NCBI RefSeq assembly: GCF_000005505.3
Contig: NC_016133.3
Coordinates: 51,673,237-51,737,236, forward strand
Length of the DNA: 64,000 nt
Direction: 5' to 3'
From: Brachypodium distachyon
Lineage: Eukaryota > Streptophyta > Magnoliopsida > Poales > Poaceae
A program made the translations under genes and the position numbers. Of the stretch, positions 44,060 through 55,174 are shown one piece after another. The notes beneath the pieces were generated by a model. It saw nothing but the letters and a program-made list of their open reading frames with translations, had not been told where the DNA came from and searched no databases. The number at the start of each line of letters is the position of its first letter. The first letter of the stretch is position 1.

Positions 44060-44401
44060 GACCCTCATCAGTGGCGGTCGCGACACGGGCGACCGTTACT
44101 AATAATAGGGGACACATAAGTAACGGTCGCTTTAACACAGCCCGTTACTGATGGCCGTTACTGATGTGTGGTGCATCAGTAACGGGCCGTGTTAAAGCGA
44201 CCGTCACTGATGTCTCTCGCGAGGTATGACGGTCGCGTCGCGTGACCGCCACTGATGTACGGCTGGACGGGGACGGACAGACCCCGCTCTGTTCATCAGT
44301 AACGATCGCGGCGGCGACCGACACTGATGTTTTTCATCAGCAACGGTCGCGCCGGACCAGTTACTGATGTGCAGTTACATATATACCGTTTTGTAGTAGT
44401 G
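44060..44401. repeat. CACTA subterminal repeats and right terminal inverted repeat
   Basis: At least eight copies of CATCAGTAACGG-like motifs and their reverse (CCGTTACTGATG), ending in TATATATACCGTTTTGTAGTAGTG, i.e. CACTACTACAAAACGG on the minus strand. The last base, 44401, is the transposon edge. Confidence 0.9.
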
Positions 44402-45123
44402 TACTCCTAGTATGCCGGAGAATTGGCCGTTTCTCGCAGCCGAGGAATATCATCTGTTCCTCTGATGCATGTGCTGTAGCCTGTACCTCCGCTTTGCATC
44501 CCACCGTGTTTTTACCTAGCGTAGAAACGGGAACACCTACGTGTGGTAACTGGTAATTTGACAGTTTTGTTTTTCTTCGTTGAGTTTCTGATCACTTCAG
44601 TCTACAGAAGCTTACTTGACAGTTGTAGAACTGTGCGCCCGGTAAGAACTAAGCAGAACTTGGGAGTTTTCAAACTGGAAGGAACGGTTGTGTTTTTTAG
44701 TTTAATTGGATCATAAGGAGGATGTTCATGTTGGTACAGTAGCACTACCTTTTTTTTTTGACGGGGAGTACAGTAGCACGACCTTGCTTCGAAACTAAAC
44801 AGAAGAACATGGCTCGTCGGCTGCAAGTCTGGAATAGACGCGTACTCCTGCAATTTCCGGGGCAAACATGTCGGCCCAAACTCAGTGTAAAGTAAACATA
44901 AGGCCCAATAGCCAAAACAAAAAAAGAGCCCAACGGTATAAATTTAGGCTTTTGTTTCCAGAGGCTTGGAAGCACCAAAGCCCAGACAAACAGTTCAGAA
45001 CTTCAGCCCGACAAATGAAAGCGCAGGGGGCGCTGTCATAAAAAAGAAAAAGAAGAAAAAAGAAAACGAAAGCGTTGGGGGCGAAATCGACAGACATCTC
45101 GGCCCTCGCCTCTGCCTGCGCGC

Positions 45124-45741
45124 ATGGCTCCCGCATCCAACTCGCCGCCGGCGAACGCCCGCGCACCTCAGTCGCTGGCGAAGTCCACTCTGCTGGGCGG
45201 CGTGGGGGATCTGGACGCGGCGGTTTCCCTCCGCCTCCACGCCCTCTTCCTACCGGTGCCCCGTCTCCTCCTCAAGGCCCTGGAGGTCGCCGGGGACGGC
45301 CGCATCTGGCTCCCCGTGCCCATCTCCCTGCTGCTGATCTCCACCACCACCTCGTCCACGGTATCCCCTCTCCTCGTCGGTCTCGTCGCGGGCCTCGTGC
45401 TGGACCTGGCCTTCGTCGGCCTCGTCAAGCTCGTCGTCCGCCGCCAACGCCCCGCGTACAACGTTGAGGACATGTACGTTGCGGTGGCCGCCGACCACTG
45501 GTCCTTCCCCAGCGGCCACTCCTCCCGGGCTTTCCTCGTCGCTGCCTTCCTCGCCGACGGCGGTTTCCCCCGCCTGGCACTGTTCCTCTGGGCGGCCGCG
45601 ACTTCCGCGTCAAGGGTGCTTCTTGGCCGGCACTACGTTCTCGATGTCGTCGCCGGGGCTTGGCTTGGCGTGATGGAGGCCTGGCTCAGCAACTTGATCT
45701 TGAGTTTTCTGTGCGGCCGCAGCAGCTTTCTTGTATGCTAG
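45124..45741 (+). CDS. LPPB: Lipid phosphate phosphatase beta type (PAP2 superfamily)
   Basis: Single-exon gene for 205 residues, start ATG 45124. All three PAP2 phosphatase motifs are complete: K102-x6-R109-P110 (KLVVRRQRP), PSGH at 129-132 and SR-x5-H170-x3-D174 (SRVLLGRHYVLD). Hydrophobic stretches at about 62-104 and 134-195 fit a short polytopic membrane protein. It resembles the plant LPP-beta / presqualene-diphosphate-phosphatase group, which removes phosphate from phosphatidate or isoprenoid/prenyl diphosphates, probably at the ER or plastid; the substrate here is not shown. Length fits the short beta group rather than the longer LPP alpha type. The 5' side is bordered by the CACTA right end 720 bp upstream, so that transposon may affect its promoter. 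Confidence 0.9.
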   Translation: MAPASNSPPANARAPQSLAKSTLLGGVGDLDAAVSLRLHALFLPVPRLLLKALEVAGDGRIWLPVPISLLLISTTTSSTVSPLLVGLVAGLVLDLAFVGLVKLVVRRQRPAYNVEDMYVAVAADHWSFPSGHSSRAFLVAAFLADGGFPRLALFLWAAATSASRVLLGRHYVLDVVAGAWLGVMEAWLSNLILSFLCGRSSFLVC

Positions 45742-46500
45742 CTGTTGTTCTTGCATTATTTGTTACTATACTCCTTTGTTGGCAGAAAAGTGCAATTATT
45801 TGTGAGCAATTCAAGTTTGGTGAGCACCTCAGTTGTTTTCAGATCTCGAATTGAGTGTACCGTGAAGGAGCAATTAAATTCTCAGGAACAGTCATTTGGA
45901 AGCATGATTTCTGGATGGTGATTTCTTCACTCTCTTTTTTTTAGTCCGTGATGTCTTGTTATGTGCGGCAGGTGCTAGCTAGACTTGCATAATCGTAGCT
46001 CTTCCTCAGGTGTTTGTACTAAAGCCGAGCCTGTGCCACCGCCGGCATCTAGCCCCACCGTGTTTGCCGTTAGATCTTTCGTGGGGATTTGTGAAAGCAA
46101 CTGTTTGCAATTCCTATGAAATCTATGACTGAATTAATATGTCCCATCCTATCTGTGTCAGGACAAGTGGATCCCTGTACTAGTCTGACTTGATGAGAGA
46201 GCCTGAACAGTCCTATGCCTGTTTGAACTACCGAAGGGGTGAGAGAAAACAGAGTGACATCAAAATGTCTACTTTATCTCGTTCTTCCTCCTCCCGCATC
46301 TTTCAGTACAGGATTCATCTGGTATGTTTCCTTCCGGCAACTAAAGTACCGACTACAAAGATAGGTACATGAAAGTTAGGCACGTGAAAGTATATGATCG
46401 AGCTGAATGTTAGGCAATGGACTGATAGATATTCTGATTTTCATATATTTATCCCAATGAAATCTCTCTAACCGAAGAATCCATGATGGGATGAAAACAC
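45742..46500 (+). other. Probable 3' UTR and spacer after the LPP-beta gene
   Basis: AT-rich, no recognised gene. The first few hundred bases probably form the 3' untranslated region. No clear repeat was seen. Confidence 0.5.
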
Positions 46501-48840
46501 AGAAATAGTTTAATTTGGAAATAAGTACTCTTAGGTACTGGACCGGTACTTCAGTACAATAATGATAGCAGCTCGATTCACATGGATATATGATAGCAGT
46601 AAAAAATAGTTCAGTACAGGAAGTACGTTTGAAAACAACATTCTATAACCGCAGATAGCCTTCAAGATTTGAGGACACAAATGTACTGGTACAACAACAT
46701 AGTTTGGTGGACAAATTAGTTCTGAACAAACACAATGGGACACAAATCAGTTCAGTTCAAAACAGAAGGACATGAGATCGTGTTCCACTGTGCAAAAATC
46801 TATTTGGGTTCGCCAATGATCTTCAGTATTGGTACAGGGACTCTGCACTTGTTTTTCTCTATATTCAGGATCTCATGAAGAAAGATGTGTTGTCCTTGAA
46901 TAACCTTTCTGCATTGAGAACAAACAATTTGAATTGATATGGCCGAGCAGTTAAGTACATTGTACAGACAAATGAATTTTCCAAGGTACACAAATTACCA
47001 ATATGAGTGGCTGCTCCAATTCATCCCCATTGTAATTCCGTAGAGAATGCATCATGGTACAAGTTAGTATGAAAGCAGTACATAACCGTACATAGTGCAA
47101 AGGAATGACAGCACAAGTACATCCATGTGCATGTTGCTGTGAAAATTATAAGTTGCACAATCATACAACTTGATGTACTAGATTTAAAAGTACAACTACA
47201 TCTTATATGCTTACTGTTGTCTAAACTATAAATATAGAAATCCCTCAACATGTTTGTACTGCTCTCACAAGGTACAAGTACATTTCTGTTCAATCGTACA
47301 CAATAATAGATTTGAAAGTACAAAAGTGTATATATGTCCGTAAACATGTTTGTACTCCATTTGCAAGGTACAAGCACATTACAAGGGAAGAAACCATTAT
47401 AGAAAGGATGAACTATAGGTGATAATACAAGTACATATCCATGCTTCCTGCTGTGTACAAGGAATAAAACAACATATTGTAGTAGTTTTGAAAGTACAAG
47501 TACATCTATGCCCTTGTTGGTGTGTACCCTGGAGAGAAGAAAGCTACACGGGACTGGAGAGACATTAGTACTGGAACTTTGGAATACCCATACAAGTACA
47601 TAAGAGAAATATTAGTACTGGAACTAGGAAGGATAAACAGAACATGAATCAATGGAATGAGAGAGAACTAATACAAGTACGAGTACTCATTGGAATGAAA
47701 CACTAGATTTTTAACAAATTTAATCAGTACACAGCAGAGACTACAGTTCTTACAAGTCAAGAGTACCAGTACTTTGCAAGCACGGGACGTACCTTTCATT
47801 GACTCATCGTCTCATGTACCACGATGATGGAGACAGTCACATTTCTGTTCAAATCTTACACAATAAAAACGATCCAACGGAATTAAAGAACTGGCCAAAT
47901 CCTCGCACCGCCACCCAAACTTAGAAGAAATGATGGCACCAACCGTTGAAGAGAATGAAAGAACACAAACCTAATACAAGTGTTTAGTTAATTTGGTACA
48001 ATGTTCGGTTAATTTGGTACAAGCACAACAAACATTTGAAACAGATCACCCACAATGTTCAGTTAATTTGGTAGACGTACATGAATTTTGAAAAACTGGC
48101 AGTAATACAAGTACATTTATTGAAAAACTGAACACTCATATCATTGATTATATGATAAACCTGAAGTACATTTATTGATCTAGTAGGACCAAGAACAAAG
48201 CCGAAGTACATGATGTGGCTAATGAAGCCCTTAAGGTACATATCGTCCAATCTGGTAAATAGCACATAATTGAAAAACAAAATTTGCACTACTACAAGTA
48301 CCAGTACTCTTTATATTGAGCTCTAATTATATGCTAAACCAGAAGTATAGAAATGAAGTACATGTGGCTATGAAAATACTTACGAAACAGTAGGACCAAG
48401 AACAAAAACGAAGTACAGTACATGATTGGAACAAAGTACATGATATACAGGCATGTTGGGAAGGAAGTACATTATATGCAAGATTGTTGGGAAGGAAGTA
48501 CATGATGATCCAACGAGTGGGATAACAAACTTCTTTTGGCAGTAAATGTGTCTCTCTCAATACAAGTACTTGTTCAGAAGAAACAAAGGCAGTTTTGTTT
48601 TCCTAAAAAAGCAACAGACATATAAAACAATCATCCTCCCTCAATTAGTAAGTGTACATTCCACATGGAACATTACCTTATCATCAATGGCGGTGAAGAT
48701 GCGCACGTACTTAACTTCATACCCCAAGAACTTGAGATATCTGAACTGGATCAAGGACCAATTAGAAAATGATAACTATGTACATACACGTACAAGAACA
48801 TCTTGGGGCCGGCAGCGACTTTGGGGTTGAGGCTGACGGC
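46501..48840. repeat. GTAC-dense AT-rich tract
   Basis: By hand count about 60 occurrences of the tetramer GTAC in 2.34 kb (about 26 per kb; roughly 4 per kb expected at equal base use, fewer in AT-rich DNA). Most sit in ACAAGTACAT or GAAGTACATGAT contexts, and longer pieces recur, such as TAGGACCAAGAACAAA (48,181 and 48,391) and TGTTGGGAAGGAAGTACAT (48,455 and 48,486). No coding frame of note. This is a degenerate repeat array of unknown origin, possibly the interior of an unclassified DNA transposon. Confidence 0.6.
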
Positions 48841-48870
48841 GGCGGCGCCCTCCTTCGTCTCTCCTCGCTC
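48690..48870 (-). other. Possible gene fragment or decayed exons on the minus strand
   Basis: Minus-strand segment with acceptor-like GATCCAG, a 23-codon frame FRYLKFLGYEVKYVRIFTAI and donor-like AAG|GTAATG, and to its right an ATG (MSEERRRRAPPPSASTPKS) with donor-like CTT|GTACGT. The two do not join in one clean frame. Upstream (48,870-49,250) is a GC-rich promoter-like block with GAGATTAA repeats. Could be a fragment captured by the neighbouring repeat. Confidence 0.2.
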
Positions 48871-49259
48871 ATCTGCAGCAGAGTCAAGAGATTAAGAGAT
48901 TAAGAGAGAGAGAGATTAAGAGATTAAGAGATAGAGATTAAGAGATTAAGAGAGAGAGAGGAAGACGGGATCCGGCATCCGCGGGGTCGAGGGCGGCCGG
49001 ATCCGGCCATGGCGCAAGGGGGGTAGTCTCGGGTCCAGGGCGCAAGAGGAGGGGAGGACTCAGAACCAGGGAATGGGAGGAGTACCGGCAGCCCGCGCTC
49101 GGCGGCGGCGGAGGAGCCAGTGGCGGCAGGTATAGCAGAGAGGTACAACAGTACACCGAACGAAGGAGGAGGAACGGAGACGGAGGGGACAAACTTCGCA
49201 ATGGAGACTCGCAAGTACAGGACGCCTGATACGTGCGTGGGCCATCAGACATGACTACT

Positions 49260-50600
49260 CTTACCTATACAAAATGCAGGCCTACGGAAATTAGTCACAT
49301 CAAGGGCCTCCGCTGCTGAAGTTGATGATTTTTCAGGATCGTCCGATCGAGATCCGACGGCAACAACGATGGAGGCATATAGTTGGGTGGCACCGTGTGG
49401 TTTGGCTGATTGTACTCCTTGTGTAGAAAGCTTTCTTCAGTAGATTATCATAGCTTATCTGCTTATTTATGCCATGACTAATTATTACGATATGCTACCA
49501 TAATATGCTAGATTTTCCATGTCAATCTGATCTTTCAGGTAAAATTTCTGAGGTTTTAGTGCTGCAACACGTCACGTTAAGATGGAACGCGCCTATCACC
49601 TGATTATAACGTATGGAATTCATCCAGTTTCGCTTGGTCGAGATGACATTAACGCAGAACTAGGTCGTTGGAAGATGCTACGGACCTGAGAGGCTGAGAG
49701 ATATACTGACATCAACCAGACATGCTTCTTAAATTTGCCGGGGAAATTCGCTTGGTGAGTGGGATGTCAAAGGAGGACGTTGCTAGCTGCTACTGACCAT
49801 ATCCCTGACGACAATTCTGAAGGAGAAAACAAGGTGTGCTCGAGGAAAATTGGACTGTTTTGCCACAAGATCTTTGATATTTCAGCAACAGTACATCGTC
49901 AGCTGCTATCTCGATTTTTGCTTGATCGTGACATGTCCTTGAAAAGGTAGGAGACAGTAGCTGAAGAAGCTCGTCTCCGGCGTACTTACAAGCTTCAGAG
50001 CTGACGAGTTATGAGCTGACGCCGCATCGTTCAGATTCAGTGACCTGGAGCTGGAGGTGCTTAGCCAACCATCAACTTTTCCATGAACTTTTTCATGAAG
50101 TATGAGTACTAGTCCTCCTATGCTATTGCCTGTTTGAACGGAAAACAAATGTTTCGCAAATCAAACATTATTCGGTCCATGATAACCATCGATGTTCAGG
50201 TCAGTTCGCGGGCTGGCAACCCATGTTCAGGTGGAAATTGCAGGGAAAAGGTCGACCTGGCGTCGGCCGTTGGATCCGGGGCGAACAAAAAGAAGAAAAA
50301 CGGTAAGCCAATCCTAGCCGGGAGATAGGAATAGGATACTTTCCGAGCTGACGTGGGCGGGGGGCGAATCCAACCAATCCCAACTGGCTGGCGACCTCCG
50401 CCGCCGTAGCCCGTATCCAGCTAGCACTCATGAGTCATGACAGAGTCCTCAACCAACGCGCGCAGGAATAAACAAAAACACGAAAAAATAGCCCGGATTA
50501 CCCCACGACGCAACTCCGGCCGGCCCCAAAGTTCCCAATCAATCAACCAAATCGACGCTGTTTACCAACCGAAACCCGCCTAATCCAGCCAATCTCTAGT
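49260..50600. other. Intergenic, no gene recognised
   Basis: Mixed composition, no recognised domain or repeat. The part near 50,600-50,900 is CT-rich and probably the promoter and 5' UTR of the VAP27-type gene. Confidence 0.5.
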
Positions 50601-50901
50601 TTATGCCAACCCGAGCCGAACTGCTTCCTTCCACCATCCGGAAGTTCGGAGTTCTACCTTACCCCCAATCTCTTCCTCCTCCGATTCGCCTTCGCCCAAT
50701 CGACAAACCCTTTCCTTCCTTCCTTTGCTTCGTCCTACAGCGCCTCTGCCTGGTGTTGATCCTTTGCTTGCTTACCGGAGCAGGGAAACGGAGCATCGCA
50801 CCCGCACCACACGGCACGGGGCCCTTTCTTGGATTCTCGAGAGTATAGGACAAGAGAAGGGAGAAGCATTGCCTTTTTGGTCTCGATTCTTTGTCGGCGC
50901 C

Positions 50902-52931
50902 ATGAGTAATACTCTGCTTCGAATCTACCCTTCAGAGCTCAAGATGCCATGTAAGTGCTCCGAGGACCAGCCGTACCTAGTTTCCTACTGTTTCTTAATA
51001 CTTGCCTGCGGGGGGCTGATCAATCAGATCGTTGCTGTTTTGATGCCCTGATGAGCAGTCGAGCTCAAGAAGCAGAATTCGGGATGCATCGAGCTCGTCA
51101 ACAAGACCGATCAGCCTGTGGCTTTCAAGGTGAGGAGGATTTCCTCGCGACCTTTCTCTGTCGAAAACGGCAATCTGATTGTGCAGGAATCAGGCTGACG
51201 GGTTTCAGATGCGCCGCGCAATATGAATATGCAGGTGAAAACAACCAACCCAAGGAAGTACGCCGTGCGGCCTACCTCCCGCGTCGTGCCGCCAGGGGGA
51301 TCGTGCGGTGTCACAAGTGCGTCTGCTTTGCTTAGATGCCTTCTTTACTAGTCCTACTCGATTGATTGATGCGCCCGTCTCATGTGGCATTGCTGATTGC
51401 TGCTGCAGTTACGATGCAGGCACCCAAGGAGATCCCTCAGGATTACCACTGCAAGGACAAGTTTCTCGTTCAAAGCATCATGGTGCAGGAAGGGATAACG
51501 GATAAGGACATTGTCCCTGATATGGTAAGTTCCTGCGCCAGTCGAGTCCGTCGAGGTTGATTGATTGTGCCATGTATGTAATGTACAATGTTATGGTTTG
51601 CAGTTCATCAGAGCGCCTGGTAAGGTGGTTGAGGAGTTTAAGCTGCGGGTGGTCTACATCCCTGCCAATCCCCCCTCACCGGTGCCTGAGGAAGATGAAG
51701 AAGAGATTGCAGATTCGGAAGTGGACCATGAAGTGTTTAGGCAATCCATGCTCGATGCTGTAAGTATTACTGCTTGGTGCTGTAAGAAATGATGGCATAT
51801 TTGTTCCTAATGATGATTGGTGTGCTCTCCCTTGCTTTTCAGGCATCTAGGCAAGGATATACATCTGCATCACAAGCTTTAAATTATGAGGTGACTCATT
51901 ATACCACCACAACTAGCATTGATATATTCTTTGATCTAGCTCGCACTGACAGAACATCCATGTCTCTGAGCATTATGTATGATTTTTATGAAAAACAATC
52001 GCGTATATGGTAATCAGTTGTTGCACATAACACATTCAAATTTGCAGTTCAATCTTGCCATGTAATCTACCTAGTGAACTTGATATCTTTTTCATGAAGA
52101 ACAAGTGAACTGTATTTTAGTAGAGCGCATGGTAATAATTAGTCTCGTTTTTCCCTCTCCATGGGCCACTGTTGGTACTCTTTATCTATGTTTATTAATG
52201 CCCGTACATGATGTTAGGATTTTCTAATTTTTTTTGTGTCATTAGTTGCTCAACAACTTTATCTTTCGACATTATTGATGTGCTGTGGTTTTTTAGGACG
52301 TCTTTAAGCTTAAGTCAGAAGTGGTTAAATATACAGCTGAGAACCAGAAGATTCAGCAAGAACTGGTATGACTTTTCTTCTGACGAGGCAATCAATAATT
52401 ATTCCCCCTGCTATGTTTGCACTATTTTGGCGTAATCCTTATGTTGAATTGTTGAATAGTCGATGTGCTACTTTTTTTTTTGGGAGGGTGCTACTTTTAT
52501 TTGTTCATAAGATCTTTATCCTCAAAACATGCTTCATAATTCTTGCGAGAGAATGAATGAAAGAGATTGCATTTATTATCTCAATTATGCAAGAAAAATG
52601 GATAAATTATGGTTATAGTGTTGCTTGGACAACTATACCGCACACATCACTAAACTGCGATAAAACTGAGAGGTCTTGCCAAAGATAAAATATGTCCAAA
52701 CTATCATAATACAGTATGATACGAAGTCAACTCCTTTGCTTTTAGGAACCAAACTCTGATTTCCATTCTTATTTTATTTTCTGACATCTAATACTAGTCT
52801 GTGCTACTTCATTTCAGGAACTGCTTAGGAAGAGAATGCAGTCTCATGGGGATTTGTCACCTATGTTTGCGCTCCTCGTCTTCATGTTATCTGTTCTTGT
52901 TGGATACTTGATGACGGGCAGGAATGCTTAG
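50902..52931 (+). CDS. VAP27-type vesicle-associated protein (eight exons)
   Basis: Exons 50902-50950, 51059-51129, 51235-51316, 51409-51524, 51604-51759, 51843-51890, 52297-52365 and 52818-52931 give 234 residues; all boundaries are GT-AG and keep frame. Domains: MSP/VAP domain (LLRIYPSELKMPFELKK, NKTDQPVAFKVKTTNPRKY, VRPTSRVVPPGGSCGVTITM, CKDKFLVQS), a linker with an acidic EEDEEE stretch, a coiled coil (VFKLKSEVVKYTAENQKIQQ) and a C-terminal membrane anchor (ALLVFMLSVLVGYLM). VAP27 proteins sit in the ER membrane and bind FFAT-motif partners at contact sites with the plasma membrane and other organelles. The anchor at the extreme C-terminus fits a tail-anchored protein. Length is close to the usual 220-260 residues. 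It looks intact. Confidence 0.93.
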
Positions 52932-53898
52932 CGAGCAGCAACTACGCAGAGATCGCTTTACCCTGCCCGGTTGCCCCTTGTTTTGGCTGATTGCTTTTCT
53001 TCCCTTTTAGTACAGTTTATACTGTAGATAGAAAGCATGTTCTGGGTCTGAATATATATACGTGTTAGGATCTGGGAGCGTAAATTTTTGGGGAATATGC
53101 AGAAGACTGCATATCTTCCATGAAGAATTCTCCCCCTTCTGAATAAGATTCAACTCGCATCTTCGGTGGTTTTATTGTTTTGTTTCCACGATGCTCCTGT
53201 TTTGTTTCCTGAGCAAGGTAGAAGAAAATTCTTTAGTGTCCAAATTTGCACATTTCTGAATACAGTAACAGGCGGTAAATTTCAGCGACTTGAGATACAT
53301 GATTTATTCTAATTAGAGCATTACAATTGCAGTGTCCACTTTAGGCCCCGCTGGCCATGAAAGTTTAGATCATATAAACCTTATTTGCTCAAGAAAATAT
53401 GTGCCTCAGTAAATCTGACTAAACAATAATTTAAGAGCTTGCTTATCACTCATAATTTCCCAACCTGCAGAAAATACTCTTTCACCACTCATCGTGCCCA
53501 CGCTGGGATGATCACTACAATTTGAGAAGTCCACCAAATTGTAAAGCGCATGTTCTGTGTTCTAACAATCATAACCGAGTTTCGTGAAAAAAAATCATAA
53601 TTGAAACATTACCATTATCTTGCCTACCATTCCTGTTGTACAAAGTATCAATGCGGTACAAGTTTTGAGGGTGATTAGTTTACAGAACTCCAAGTCTTTG
53701 CAACAATAGATAATTAGGTCAATGATGATCTCGTATTATCTAATTGGGCTATCTACTAATTAATATACCCTTTATTCTATTGTTCCAGTCCGTTGTTGGG
53801 TTGTACCTTTTCATTAGATTTTCTTTTATGGTGTTACCAAAATTTCTTACGAAAAGGGTGGCATGGTGGATTGAATTGGTAAAAGATTTGTGGTTAGT
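52932..53898. other. 3' UTR of the VAP27-type gene and spacer
   Basis: AT-rich, no further gene. The first 200-250 bases are probably the 3' untranslated region. Gypsy copy 2 starts at 53899. Confidence 0.55.
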
Positions 53899-54767
53899 TG
53901 TCGTAGCCCGTGGCGTAGACACCGAGGGTGAGCGGCACCCCTTTTAAGTTCGGCAGAGGGCATCGGGAATCGCTCCGGCGAGCGCCGGCGAAGCCAATGT
54001 AAAGCGTGAGAATGCACACAATCGTTTTTACCCAGGTTCGGGCCACCCTGAGGTGTAAAACCCTACGTCCTATTTCAGCATTCTTATTAGCCAGTGAACA
54101 AGGGTTTACAGGTTGTCAGGGGAGTTCCCGGGCGTTCTCTCCTTTTTTTCTGCCAAGAGCTACTAGCTATTTCTGGCCAAAACTAGTAAAAAAAAACGGA
54201 ACCCCTTGACCGTTGGCAATGGTCCTCCTTTTATATTCAAGAGGATACCACAGGTGTCATGAGTGACAAGTGGCGAGCAAAGAACTAGGGCAGCTTGCCC
54301 TCGGTGTGCTGGCATGCATGCATGATGAGTAGCCCTGCAGCTAGGGCGCTACGTGCCTAGAATTCACACCGGGCCAGTCACTGTAGGCTGACTGGACGGG
54401 GAATCCCCTTTCTGTCAGAGCATTTAATGTTTTCTTGTGCTTCACTCCTTGACCTGACGAGCCCTGCGCACAGGGAGCCCGCCGAGCGGCCACGTGGCGT
54501 CGTTGTCCTGCTCGCTTGATCCCGCTCCTGTAACGGGTGCCTGCGCCCGGGAACGCCCTTCCCGGCAAGTGACCTCCCCGGGAAGCGCTCAGGTGGGAAT
54601 TCTCTCGCTGCCCTCCAGGGCAACCCCCGCAGCCCGGTTAGCCCTGCCGGGCTGGTGACTTGCCGGGCAGTTTGTGCGGTGCTGCCCGGGGTGCGATCCT
54701 TTCGGGAAGCAAGCGAGGTGGCCCACGCGTCATGCGGCGGTGGTACCCCAGGTGCCACTGGTGCGAC
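53899..54767 (-). repeat. 3' LTR of gypsy copy 2
   Basis: Plus-strand ends TGTCGTAGC...GGTGCGACG, the reverse of the copy-1 LTR (TGTCGCACC...CTACGACA); the first base of the LTR has changed from T to C. An ATATAAAAGG TATA-like box lies on the minus strand near 54,230. A purine-rich GCCCGGGGGCTAC, the polypurine tract, adjoins it at 54,768-54,780. Confidence 0.88.
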
Positions 54768-55174
54768 GGTAGCCCCCGGGCGTAGGCCGGCAACGCCTGT
54801 TCCCGGGTGAAATCTTCCCTGGTCGGTTGCTGGGCTACGCACTTAACCGACGCGTGGGTCCCGAGCCGTTTTGGGTCCCTGTCTATGCGCTGCTCCATGG
54901 ACTCTGCCGTTACGGGCAGAGTAGTGGGCGCGAGATTTCTGCCCTAACCTCCCCTTAAACACGGGTGGTTAAGGCCACGCCCTGCACTACCCTCTTGAAG
55001 CGTAGTTATCCCCAGCGCACCCGTAGGGTGCGGATGTGACCGTTGCTTAGCGCCGGGGCGTTATAAGACCCCACCGTTGCGCTGAGGAGCAAACACTTAG
55101 CCCCCCAGCCTTTCCTCCTCATCCCCAAGCTTCCTTGTGCACCTGAATCCTGCTAGCTTCCGCCCACATTCCCC

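Larger units (their letters stand above)
32557..44401 (-). mobile_element. CACTA (En/Spm) DNA transposon, left end truncated, with nested insertions
   Basis: The right terminus reads, on the minus strand, CACTACTACAAAACGGTA starting at 44401, followed outside by TAC. Subterminal arrays of CATCAGTAACGG-type repeats (both orientations) lie at 44,060-44,390 and 39,786-39,960. Inside, on the minus strand, are a tnp2-type transposase (40.2-43.3 kb) and a Transposase_24-type protein gene (38,592 leftward to 32,988). A solo LTR (33096-37906) splits the second gene. No left terminal CACTA was found; the left side ends at an LTR fragment near 32,557, so the element cannot move by itself. Confidence 0.85.

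Noticed and set aside
48280..48305. CACTACTACAAG as a second CACTA terminus
   Set aside because: It lacks the CATCAGTAACGG subterminal repeats and does not match CACTACTACAAAACGG beyond the first 11 bases; it belongs to the GTAC-rich tract.
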